Shown piece by piece: positions 1 to 5,525 of a DNA stretch of 9,821 nt; position 1 is the first letter of the stretch; each line of letters starts with the position of its first letter. This DNA comes from Candidatus Eiseniibacteriota bacterium (lineage in GTDB: Bacteria > Eisenbacteria > RBG-16-71-46 > SZUA-252): the NCBI GenBank assembly GCA_016880395.1, contig JAEHDN010000292.1, positions 1 through 9,821 on the forward strand, written 5' to 3'. Below the pieces are notes generated by a model. The model was not told the origin of the DNA and searched no databases. It worked only from the letters and a program-made list of their open reading frames with translations. A program made the translations under genes and the position numbers.

Positions 1-87
1 CGCCTCCTCGAGCCCTTGGGATACATTCCGCCGTCGGAGTACGAAGAGGCGTTTCAGAGACGTGAGGCCGCCGTGGCACTCACGTAA
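1..87 (+). CDS. IS3-family transposase OrfB, C-terminal 28 residues (5'-partial)
   Basis: The frame is open from the first base and ends at TAA 85-87. It reads LGYIPPSEYEEAFQRREAA near its end. The 'LGY-x-PP-x-EYE-x-A-(Y/F)' signature is the typical extreme C-terminus of IS3-family OrfB (DDE, rve-type integrase fold) transposases, just after the catalytic domain. The catalytic Asp/Asp/Glu residues would lie upstream of the window. The stop sits 30 bp before the IS tip, as expected. Nothing can be said about whether the enzyme is intact. The family call rests on this short tail plus the adjacent inverted repeat, which agree with each other. Confidence 0.8.
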   Translation, partial: RLLEPLGYIPPSEYEEAFQRREAAVALT

Positions 88-90
88 TCG

Positions 91-117
91 AGTCTCCGAA
101 GAACCCGGGGCGGTTCA
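91..117 (+). repeat. Right terminal inverted repeat of the IS3-family element
   Basis: Read on the minus strand from 117 inward, the end begins TGAACCGCCCCGGGTTCTTC and continues to about 91. It starts with the 5'-TG characteristic of IS3-family ends and lies directly after the transposase stop. The partner repeat is outside the window, so the exact inner limit is approximate. The outer limit at 117 is where IS-like sequence meets the interrupted coding sequence. Confidence 0.7.
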
Positions 118-606
118 ATCCTCAACATGCCCCGGGGCATGTTGGAGAAGTCCAGCCGGAATGGGCGCGAGGACGCGAACGCTCGACGGCATCCCTGGCG
201 GCGGCCCGTACCGACGGGCCAGCATCACCTCGACCTCGGACTTCCGCATGTGAGCTGCCGTTTCGATCAGCTCTTCCGCGTTCATCGTAGTTAGATGGGG
301 CGCGAGTAGGCAGACGGCCGAGAGATGGAGCCGTCCGTCCGCGACTGCGGCGAACAGAGCGGGGAACCGCCGAGCCGCTCGAGCCGCCTGGATGCGCTTG
401 GAGGCAGCGTCCTCCGACAGCCGCAGCTCGTCGACACAGTACGCGTGCATGGACGCGTAACCGGCCGGCACATAGACCTTGCGTGCGTCCACCTCGGCAA
501 TATGGGCCAGGAGCGCAGCAGTCGTGACACGGTCCTGGGCGACGAGCGCCGTCAGCTCGCGCAGGAGGATCGTGTCGCTGACATGGGTCAACGAGTAGCT
601 TTGCAT
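115..606 (-). pseudogene. DUF222-like / HNH endonuclease gene, truncated by the IS (N-terminal 163 codons left)
   Basis: The remnant encodes 163 residues starting at ATG 606-604. It carries a helical domain with the features LLAHIAEVDARK (32-43), AGYASMHAYCVDEL (48-61), LSEDAASKRIQAARAARRFP (63-82) and DGRLHLSAVCLLAPHL (90-105). This layout matches the N-terminal half of DUF222-like (13E12-repeat-type) proteins, which normally continue through a variable linker into a C-terminal HNH nuclease domain. Here the frame ends in the linker, at an alternative tail GHVED. The stop codon TGA (117-115) is the terminal TGA of the IS, so the HNH domain is missing. The promoter and start look intact, so a truncated DNA-binding-like protein could still be made; nuclease activity could not. 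The DUF222-like assignment is by pattern recognition; truncation by the IS is seen directly. Confidence 0.8.
123..144. repeat. Perfect 22-bp palindrome beside the IS junction
   Basis: The half-site CAACATGCCCC (123-133) is followed immediately by its exact reverse complement (134-144), with no spacer. The IS tip at 117 is separated from it by only 5 bp (118-122). It lies in the region coding for the linker of the truncated DUF222-like gene. It could form a cruciform, act as an IS target feature, or be chance within GC-rich coding DNA. Confidence 0.85.
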
Positions 607-641
607 GGAGACACCTGTTCACGGGGCAGGTCCTGCGAAAC

Positions 642-658
642 GCCTGACTCGATCAGGC
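642..658. repeat. Inverted repeat in the leader of the DUF222-like gene
   Basis: GCCTGA (642-647) and TCAGGC (653-658) are exact complements around a 5-nt loop. A second, smaller dyad GCAGG-T-CCTGC lies at 626-636, closer to the start codon. Both would be in the 5' leader if the promoter at 682-690 is used. They could be an operator or an RNA hairpin; no function is demonstrated. Confidence 0.5.
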
Positions 659-681
659 ACTCTCGGGGGAGAGGTACATCT

Positions 682-690
682 CTTATAGCA
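682..690 (-). promoter_or_regulatory. Candidate extended -10 promoter for the DUF222-like gene
   Basis: On the minus strand the sequence TGCTATAAG combines a TGn extension with TATAAG, five of six matches to TATAAT. No good -35 hexamer is present at 16-18 bp upstream, which fits an extended -10 type. Initiation would be near 675, giving a leader of about 70 nt to the ATG at 606. Confidence 0.45.
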
Positions 691-908
691 CGCGCGGTGC
701 GAGAGCGCGGCGGGACTCCCAGAAGGAGGCCAGAGGCTCAGGGGGTCTTGTCAAAATCTCTGAATCGCGATCGTGCCTACAGCGCCACGCCAGGCGGCCT
801 AGCGCGACATGTCTCGGTATGAATGGCAAACCAAGTTGCGTGGCACCACAAAGTCGTCAAGAAAATTCTTCACGTGCGCACCAAAAAGTATCGCGCAATG
901 ATCCGCGG

Positions 909-990
909 CCCTCGATCCCGCTGCCCCTCAGCCCCGCCGCCCCTCGATCCCGCTGCCCCTCGGCCCCCGGCCCTCGATCCCGACCATCCC
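909..990 (-). repeat. C/G-run direct repeats with G-quadruplex potential on the minus strand
   Basis: CCCTCGATCCCGCTGCCCCTC occurs at 909-929 and again, identically, at 941-961; a partial third copy CCCTCGATCCCG lies at 971-982. Units are therefore spaced 32 and 30 bp apart. The tract holds 11 runs of three to five C (909-911, 917-919, 924-927, 932-935, 940-943, 949-951, 956-959, 964-968, 971-973, 979-981, 988-990). The minus strand, which is the coding strand of the upstream wzi-like gene, therefore carries 11 G-runs with mostly 2-6-nt loops. This meets the usual pattern for G-quadruplex formation several times over. It begins about 30 bp after that gene's stop. Confidence 0.75.
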
Positions 991-1020
991 GACTCGATCC
1001 AAGCCACCCCACCGCCCGCC

Positions 1021-2685
1021 CTACCAGCTCACCTTCGCCCTCACCGAAAACGGCGTCTCCGATTCCTCCGGCGCCCCCGCGTGATCCCGATTCTCGATGC
1101 CGCTCGCACCCACCGATGCGCTCAGCTCGAGCGATCGGCTGGGCGAATACACCACGGCGCCACCGAAGCGGACTTCCTTCTCCACGACGCCCTGAAACGC
1201 CGAAGCATCCACCTCGCCATCCTCTTTCAACCAGGGATCCCCGAGCGACCCCTCGCCCTTCCGTCGATAGTCGCCGCGCACCCGAAACTCCCAGTTCGGT
1301 CCCCATTCGAGCGAGATCTGCCCGGTCAACGCCTGCACGTCCGGGCCGAGCACGTAGCCGATCGGGAAGCCTTCGAACGCGAAGTCGTGATGGTGATAGA
1401 CCGAGTACGTGTAATTGTGGACGCGCGAGTACTCGACCAAGGCGCCGAGCGCGGTCGTCGGGCCCGCGGGCCCGGCGGGCATCGCACCCTCGCCAGCGAA
1501 ACGATGTTCCTCCCCTGAATCCAGCTCGTGCCTCCATTCCATCCCCGCCTGGTATCCGATCATGTCCGGCTTGTAGTCCGAGCTGAACGAGTAGTCATCC
1601 AGCAGGAACTCACCGTACACGCGCCAGCCGGGCCTCACCACCCACGATGCGTCCGCGGCCCAGGCCACGTTGTTCTTGCGCAGGCGCTCACCGCTGGAAT
1701 CGGCGGCATCCACGCCACCGCTCTTCGGCCGCTTCTCCCAGAACGAGTACGGGACGAACGGGATCAGATACAAAGGCGCCTGGCTCGTGCCGTCGAACCG
1801 CGCGACTTCGGTCAATCCAGCCCAAACGCTCGGCGATGCATGCCACTCCAGTCGATGTCCCGCAAGATACGTCTGCGGCCCCGGATCCAGGATCGACACG
1901 AACTGCTGGTAGCGAAACGCTCCAAACATGTCCGCCTCGAAATGGAGCAGATCGAGCGCCGGGGCGGCATCCGACAAGGCGAGCGATCCCGATTCGCCGG
2001 GTCCCCATCGGAGCCACGTGTGGCCCAACATCACGCGGATCTTCGATACCGGGAAGGCGACGTACGCCTCGTTCACCCACGAGTTGAAATTCACGCCTTC
2101 GACGAGCGAGTTGAGGTCGCCGAAGTCCGGTGTTCCTCGCCCGCCCTGGGATGCGGTTCCCTCGTAGAAGTCCGCGAGGAAGACCGAGTTCGTATCGAGC
2201 TGGCCGGCCAGCACGAGGCCTACGCGGTAGTCGCGGTTGATTTCGGGGTGGTAGCGCGGGTCTTCGGCGTAGAGGAAGGATCCGTACGGGGAGATCTCGA
2301 TCCGCTCACCGTCATCGCCGTCGGCCGAGACGATCGGATGCACGCCGCCGGGCGCGTCCGGGTCGAGCTGGCGCATCGCCCGGCGAAACGCCGGGTCCAC
2401 GGCCGCGCCCGGATGCGTATCGCCGAGCTCCTGCAGGTATGCGAGCGCTTCCTTGCGGCGCAAGGGTCGACTCGAGAGAAAGCGCGCCGCGAAACCGTAT
2501 CTCGTGGCGAGCCGCTCTAGATCGCGGTAGATCGAATCATCGGTGGGGATGCGCTCGTGGGGAAGGTACGTGGCGAGGGCAGGCGTGGAGAGCAGGATGA
2601 TGAGAGCCGCCACCGTCACCGCCATCATCACCGCCAACGACATCACGCACACGTTCGCCGGACTCGTCCATGTCGGGCGGCTCAT
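1021..2685 (-). CDS. Wzi-like (capsule-assembly Wzi family) outer-membrane beta-barrel protein
   Basis: A 554-residue protein with an N-terminal hydrophobic segment (about 15-33) and a likely signal-peptidase site after ALA (36-38). A short helical region follows (LERLATRYGF to RPLRRKEALAYL, about 56-84), then a long stretch of alternating beta-strand sequence. Features typical of the Caps_assemb_Wzi family include SWVNEAYVAF (202-211), LGHTWLRWGPGESGSL (220-235), FRYQQFVSILD (257-267), YLIPFVPYSFWEK (306-318) and VYGEFLLDDYSF (356-367). The last residue is Trp, as in outer-membrane proteins handled by the BAM machinery. Characterised Wzi binds capsule to the cell surface. No capsule or polysaccharide gene is adjacent here, so the ligand is unknown. 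The start at 2685 lacks a clear Shine-Dalgarno; Met15 is a possible alternative and would still leave a signal peptide. Confidence 0.8.
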   Translation of the reverse strand: MSRPTWTSPANVCVMSLAVMMAVTVAALIILLSTPALATYLPHERIPTDDSIYRDLERLATRYGFAARFLSSRPLRRKEALAYLQELGDTHPGAAVDPAFRRAMRQLDPDAPGGVHPIVSADGDDGERIEISPYGSFLYAEDPRYHPEINRDYRVGLVLAGQLDTNSVFLADFYEGTASQGGRGTPDFGDLNSLVEGVNFNSWVNEAYVAFPVSKIRVMLGHTWLRWGPGESGSLALSDAAPALDLLHFEADMFGAFRYQQFVSILDPGPQTYLAGHRLEWHASPSVWAGLTEVARFDGTSQAPLYLIPFVPYSFWEKRPKSGGVDAADSSGERLRKNNVAWAADASWVVRPGWRVYGEFLLDDYSFSSDYKPDMIGYQAGMEWRHELDSGEEHRFAGEGAMPAGPAGPTTALGALVEYSRVHNYTYSVYHHHDFAFEGFPIGYVLGPDVQALTGQISLEWGPNWEFRVRGDYRRKGEGSLGDPWLKEDGEVDASAFQGVVEKEVRFGGAVVYSPSRSLELSASVGASGIENRDHAGAPEESETPFSVRAKVSW

Positions 2686-2726
2686 GACGGCGCAGGATAG
2701 TCGCTACAACCCGACCCGTCTACGCT

Positions 2727-3353
2727 ATGCTGCCGCCCATGCGACGCCGCGCACCGCGCTCGATCCTGCTCGTCGGCCCGCGCGTCCATCTGAGCCCGTT
2801 CCGTCCCAGGGACCGCGACGAGTTCATGCGCGTGAACCGGATGAGCCCGAGCCCATTCGTCACGCTTCCCACCACGCCGGCTCGATTCACCCGTTATCTC
2901 GCACGTGCGAAGCTGCCCGGTATGCTTCGACTCGCGGTGCGCCGCAACGAGGACGATGTCCTCCTCGGCTCGCTCGAGGTGAGCCAGATCGCGTGGGGCA
3001 GCCTCCAGAGCGCCTACCTCGGCTACCAGATTGGCAGACCCTTCGAGGGGAAGGGCTACATGAGCGAGGCCGTGGGACTGGTCCTCGATCACGCGTTCGC
3101 CACGCTCAAGCTCCACCGGCTGGAGGCCAACATCCAGCCGACGAACGCGGCATCGATCCGGCTCGTGAAGCGGCTCGGATTCCGGAACGAGGGGACTGCC
3201 CGTCGCTATCTCAAGATTCGCGGGCGCTGGCAGGACCATCAGCGATGGGCGATCCTGGTCGAGGAGTGGCGCATCGTACGGCGGGAGGCGGCGCGCCGCC
3301 AACCGCGCCGCCAACCGCGCCGCCAACCGCGCCGCAGCACCCCTCAGACCTAG
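2727..3353 (+). CDS. GNAT family N-acetyltransferase, RimJ/RimL type
   Basis: A 208-residue protein with the order of motifs of RimJ/RimL acetyltransferases: an N-terminal strand VHLSPFRPRDRDEF (20-33), a central beta-hairpin VLLGSLEVSQI (78-88), the acetyl-CoA loop IGRPFEGKGYMSEAV (102-116), and the C-terminal HRLEANIQPTNAASIRLVKR (130-149) followed by LGFRNEGTARRYLKIRGRW. Such enzymes transfer acetyl from acetyl-CoA, often to protein N-termini such as ribosomal proteins; the substrate here cannot be told. The catalytic core ends near residue 181. The remaining tail is basic and repetitive (PRRQ units) and comes from a 12-bp tandem repeat. Met1 (2727) and Met5 (2739) are both possible starts, and neither has a clear ribosome binding site. 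It is divergent from the wzi-like gene (41 bp) and overlaps the CYTH-CHAD gene by 143 bp tail to tail. Confidence 0.88.
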   Translation: MLPPMRRRAPRSILLVGPRVHLSPFRPRDRDEFMRVNRMSPSPFVTLPTTPARFTRYLARAKLPGMLRLAVRRNEDDVLLGSLEVSQIAWGSLQSAYLGYQIGRPFEGKGYMSEAVGLVLDHAFATLKLHRLEANIQPTNAASIRLVKRLGFRNEGTARRYLKIRGRWQDHQRWAILVEEWRIVRREAARRQPRRQPRRQPRRSTPQT

Positions 3354-4896
3354 CTCCACCCTCCGCCATCGCGCGTTCCCAGTGGTCGCGCAGATCGCTC
3401 CGCCTCATCCGGACGGAGCGCTCGAGATGGCCGAGGAGGCTTCCGGTGCCGAGCACCAGCTCGCGATCCTCGTGCGGCACGGTGCGGGCGTAGCGGCGCA
3501 TGCGGCGGAGCAGCTCGACCGAGTCCCGGTGCTCGCCCAGGAAATCCTGGAGCCCTGCGATCCGCTTCGCGCGCCGCTGCGCCAGCGGACCCTCCAGCTC
3601 GGCGAAATACTCGTAGGCGTACCGCGCGCGTTTGGCCGCGATCCGGAGCATGTGGAGATCCTCCGGCTCCATCGTGCGAAGCGCGACGTCGTAGGCCTCG
3701 CGCGTCGCATCCATCCATCGACCGATGATCCGGGGCGCCGCGGCGTAGGCGGGCATCACGCCTTCGGGCACCGTTGCCGCTCCGGGAGGCCCCGCCTCGA
3801 TCCAGGTGCGCGCCTTCACGAGGAAGACGCCGAAGCGCTCGGAGTCGAGCCGCTCGACCAAGCGCAGCCGGCGCCTGGCGCGCCTCACCTCGAGCGACTG
3901 CCTGAAGATGCGGAGCGCGGGGCGCTCGAACGAAGCGGCGTCGCGCTCCATCTCCACGAGGCGATCGAGCGCCACGTCGAAATCGCGGACGCGACCGAGC
4001 CGGCGGCCGATCCATCGGAGGTCCGTCTCGAAGTCCTCGCGCACCGCGTCGGGATAGCCGTTCGCGACCACCTCGAGCGCGGTCCGGAGCCGCCGGGCCG
4101 CGACGCGCATGTCGTGCACGTGCTCGGAGTCGATGCCGAGGCGAGAGCCTGGCTCGTTCCAGAGGAGCCGGCCGAGATGCCGCCCGAAGATCTTGTGCGC
4201 GACGTCGAGGAGCCGGTCAGCGGGATTCAGGGCGAACGCGCGCTCGTCCCGTTCGGGCAGGGGCACGCCGGCGGCCTCGAGCGCGGCCGCGAGCTTCGTG
4301 CGGACTTCGTGCTCGAGCCCGAGCTGCTCGTGCACGGCGGTGCGCACCAGTCCAAGCGCGTCCTCCGCGCCATTCTTCAGCTCCAGCTCGATCTCGCGGA
4401 AGGACGCCGGGGGCGCGGTGACGTGATCGACCGTGAGGAGACCGATCACCGAATCGCCGCGCATCCACCGGAAGCATTCGCGGTCGTTCGTGACGCTCGC
4501 CCGGATCTGAAGGCGCTCGAGGACGCGCAGGCCCTGGAGCGGCTGGAGGAGCCCCGCCACGGGACCTGGGTCCAGCGCTTCCCACGGCGGATCTCCGACG
4601 GGGGCGTCCTGGGACCACTCGGTGCGCTCGAGCATGTCGGGTGAGGTCGAAGCGATCGATTTCGCCTCGAGCCGCACCCGCCCGGCATCGTCGCGGAGGC
4701 GCAGCGCGAGTCCAGCCCGGTAGAGATCCCAGTCATCCGTGTCGAGGTAGCGGTCGACGTGCGCGATCGTGCCCGTGGGCTCGAAGCGGAATCCAGCCGC
4801 CTCGATCACGTCCCGGATCTGGGCCGGATCGCGATTCTCCGGGACTCGGAACTTGATCTCGCGCTCGCTCACGCCGCTGGGGGAGCTGTGGCTCAT
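3211..4896 (-). CDS. CYTH-CHAD domain protein (putative inorganic triphosphatase / polyphosphate-associated)
   Basis: A 561-residue protein read from ATG 4896-4894. Residues about 9-205 form a CYTH domain: the signature ExExK is E11-R-E13-I-K15, followed by DRYLDTDDWDLYRAGLALRL (48-67), RVRLEAKS (73-80) and the late strand EIELELK (168-174). Residues about 222-512 form a CHAD helical domain with its two conserved histidine/arginine-rich helices, HDMRVAARRLR (261-271) and HMLRIAAKRARYAYEY (415-430). CYTH enzymes hydrolyse triphosphate groups in a metal-dependent tunnel, and CHAD domains bind inorganic polyphosphate. E. coli YgiF, with this architecture, is a triphosphatase. Longer starts up to 5049 would overlap sixA by about 145 bp and are rejected. 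The start lies 8 bp after the sixA stop, so the two are probably cotranscribed. The last 45 or so residues are low-complexity and lie antisense to the acetyltransferase gene. Confidence 0.9.
   Translation of the reverse strand: MSHSSPSGVSEREIKFRVPENRDPAQIRDVIEAAGFRFEPTGTIAHVDRYLDTDDWDLYRAGLALRLRDDAGRVRLEAKSIASTSPDMLERTEWSQDAPVGDPPWEALDPGPVAGLLQPLQGLRVLERLQIRASVTNDRECFRWMRGDSVIGLLTVDHVTAPPASFREIELELKNGAEDALGLVRTAVHEQLGLEHEVRTKLAAALEAAGVPLPERDERAFALNPADRLLDVAHKIFGRHLGRLLWNEPGSRLGIDSEHVHDMRVAARRLRTALEVVANGYPDAVREDFETDLRWIGRRLGRVRDFDVALDRLVEMERDAASFERPALRIFRQSLEVRRARRRLRLVERLDSERFGVFLVKARTWIEAGPPGAATVPEGVMPAYAAAPRIIGRWMDATREAYDVALRTMEPEDLHMLRIAAKRARYAYEYFAELEGPLAQRRAKRIAGLQDFLGEHRDSVELLRRMRRYARTVPHEDRELVLGTGSLLGHLERSVRMRRSDLRDHWERAMAEGGARSEGCCGAVGGAVGGAVGGAPPPAVRCATPRPGSPIADGPASARES
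3293..3335. repeat. 12-bp tandem repeat, about 3.6 copies, coding on both strands
   Basis: The unit GCGCCGCCAACC is repeated exactly three times (3293-3304, 3305-3316, 3317-3328) and followed by a partial copy. Because the unit is a multiple of three, copy-number change keeps both overlapping frames open. The plus strand encodes a PRRQ repeat at the acetyltransferase C-terminus, and the minus strand encodes an AVGG repeat near the CYTH-CHAD C-terminus. Confidence 0.9.
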
Positions 4897-4904
4897 GGCT
4901 GTGC

Positions 4905-5411
4905 TCAGGTTCCGGCGATGCGGCGAAGCACGCTGGGCTGGAGGAGCCATTCCAGGAAGCCGAGGCCAGGCGCCGGCTCCGCGGGGAAATGGACGAGCGC
5001 CGTCGCGCCCTTGCGCAGCACGATCGACGCGGACTGCCGCGGACCGCACAGGAGATAGCTCGCGAACCCGCTCAGGTGTGGCTCGTGCCCCACGACGGCG
5101 ACTGTCTTCGCGCCGAGCGCCGCGACCGCGCCAAGGGAGTCGCCGAAGTCGGAATCGGGCTTCAGACTCGGCGAGTATGTGATGTCGAGCTCGGGCGCCA
5201 CCGCGTCCCGCAGAATCTCGGCGGTCTGCCGCGCCCGGATGAGCGGGCTCGACAGTATATGATCGGGACGCACATCGAGTTTCTCGAGGCCCCTCGCCGC
5301 GAGACGGAACTTGTGGATCCCCTCGGGCGTCAGCGGGCGGTCGTCGTCCCAGGGATAAGCCGGGTCTCCCCGCTCGACGGCGATGGCGTGGCGTACGATG
5401 TAGAGATCCAA
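4905..5411 (-). CDS. sixA: SixA-type phosphohistidine phosphatase (histidine phosphatase superfamily)
   Basis: A 168-residue, single-domain protein of usual SixA length. It begins MDLYIVRHAIAVERG with the catalytic RH pair (R7, H8; H8 would form the phospho-enzyme). It continues with LTPEG (27-31), LSSPLIRARQTAEIL (53-67; R59 or R61 would contact phosphate), and the second catalytic histidine in VVGHEPHLSGF (106-116; H109). The PLTPEG, SSPLIRARQTA and GHEPHL motifs together point to SixA rather than a phosphoglycerate mutase. Characterised SixA removes phosphate from phosphohistidine on phosphotransfer proteins. The start codon is TTG (5411-5409), chosen because the protein begins with the conserved first strand and a good ribosome binding site, GAGGGAG, sits 6 nt upstream. 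It is the first gene of an operon with CYTH-CHAD; the partner gene suggests, but does not prove, a role in phosphate or polyphosphate metabolism. Confidence 0.9.
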   Translation of the reverse strand: MDLYIVRHAIAVERGDPAYPWDDDRPLTPEGIHKFRLAARGLEKLDVRPDHILSSPLIRARQTAEILRDAVAPELDITYSPSLKPDSDFGDSLGAVAALGAKTVAVVGHEPHLSGFASYLLCGPRQSASIVLRKGATALVHFPAEPAPGLGFLEWLLQPSVLRRIAGT

Positions 5412-5480
5412 GGAAGCTCCCTCGGCAAGCTGTTGAATTCAGGCCGTTTCGGGGAGTCGGACTGCGCTTGGGGCCCCTCT

Positions 5481-5509
5481 ATTTTCTCATTCCGGAGCGC
5501 CCCGGTCAA
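5481..5509 (-). promoter_or_regulatory. Candidate sigma-70 promoter of the sixA/CYTH-CHAD operon
   Basis: On the minus strand TTGACC (5509-5504, five of six matches to TTGACA) is followed after exactly 17 bp by GAAAAT (5486-5481, four of six matches to TATAAT). Transcription would start near 5473, leaving a leader of about 60 nt that includes the GAGGGAG ribosome binding site. It is the only well-spaced pair seen in the 114 bp between the FecR-domain gene and sixA. Confidence 0.5.
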
Positions 5510-5525
5510 CGGCGGGTGCGGACGG

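Larger units (their letters stand above)
1..117 (+). mobile_element. Right end of an IS3-family insertion sequence (left part outside window)
   Basis: The segment holds the 3' end of a transposase reading frame, a 30-bp spacer, and a terminus that reads TGAACCGCCCCGGG when taken inward from position 117. Ends beginning TGA(A) with a GC-rich inner part, placed a few tens of bases after the orfB stop, are usual for the IS3 family. The boundary at 117/118 is supported independently: the minus-strand DUF222-like gene stops being native exactly there. The left end and the target duplication lie outside the window, so the element cannot be assigned to a group or judged intact. Confidence 0.8.
607..1020. 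other. 414-bp gene-free region between the HNH remnant and the wzi-like gene
   Basis: From left to right this stretch contains the leader dyads and the extended -10 promoter (626-690), an unremarkable GC-rich part, a relatively AT-rich block at about 810-900, and a C-rich direct-repeat tract at 909-990. The open frames crossing it have unnatural, low-complexity compositions and no recognisable domains. A 30-codon frame (809-901, +, beginning MSRYEWQTKL) lies in the AT-rich block. It has no clear ribosome binding site and I do not recognise it. No tRNA or other RNA gene is evident. Confidence 0.6.

Noticed and set aside
733..760. TTGACA hexamer on the minus strand as -35 of the DUF222-like gene
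   Set aside because: No -10-like hexamer lies 16-18 bp downstream, and the distance to the TATAAG element is far too long for them to form one promoter.
823..1586. Long Pro/Arg/Ser-rich frames through the C-rich repeat tract
   Set aside because: Their length comes from the lack of stops in GC-rich repeats and in antisense of the wzi-like gene; there is no domain and the composition is unnatural.
1528..2520. 330-codon open frame on the plus strand
   Set aside because: It is antisense to the wzi-like gene with Arg/Val/Glu-rich shadow composition and no recognisable motif.
3293..3335. Possible CRISPR-like repeats
   Set aside because: The units are 12 bp, directly adjacent and without spacers, so this is a minisatellite and not a CRISPR array.
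2543..3493. 316-codon plus-strand frame across the acetyltransferase gene
   Set aside because: It is a different frame of the same strand as the well-supported acetyltransferase, with Pro/Arg-rich composition and no domain.
3382..4644. 420-codon open frame on the plus strand
   Set aside because: It lies entirely antisense to the CYTH-CHAD gene, has a composition typical of GC-rich shadow frames, and shows no domain, whereas the minus-strand frame carries clear CYTH and CHAD motifs.
4897..5049. N-terminal extension of the CYTH-CHAD protein by 51 codons
   Set aside because: It would overlap most of the sixA 3' end in another frame, and the added residues are low-complexity; the CYTH signature starts 10 residues after the Met at 4896.
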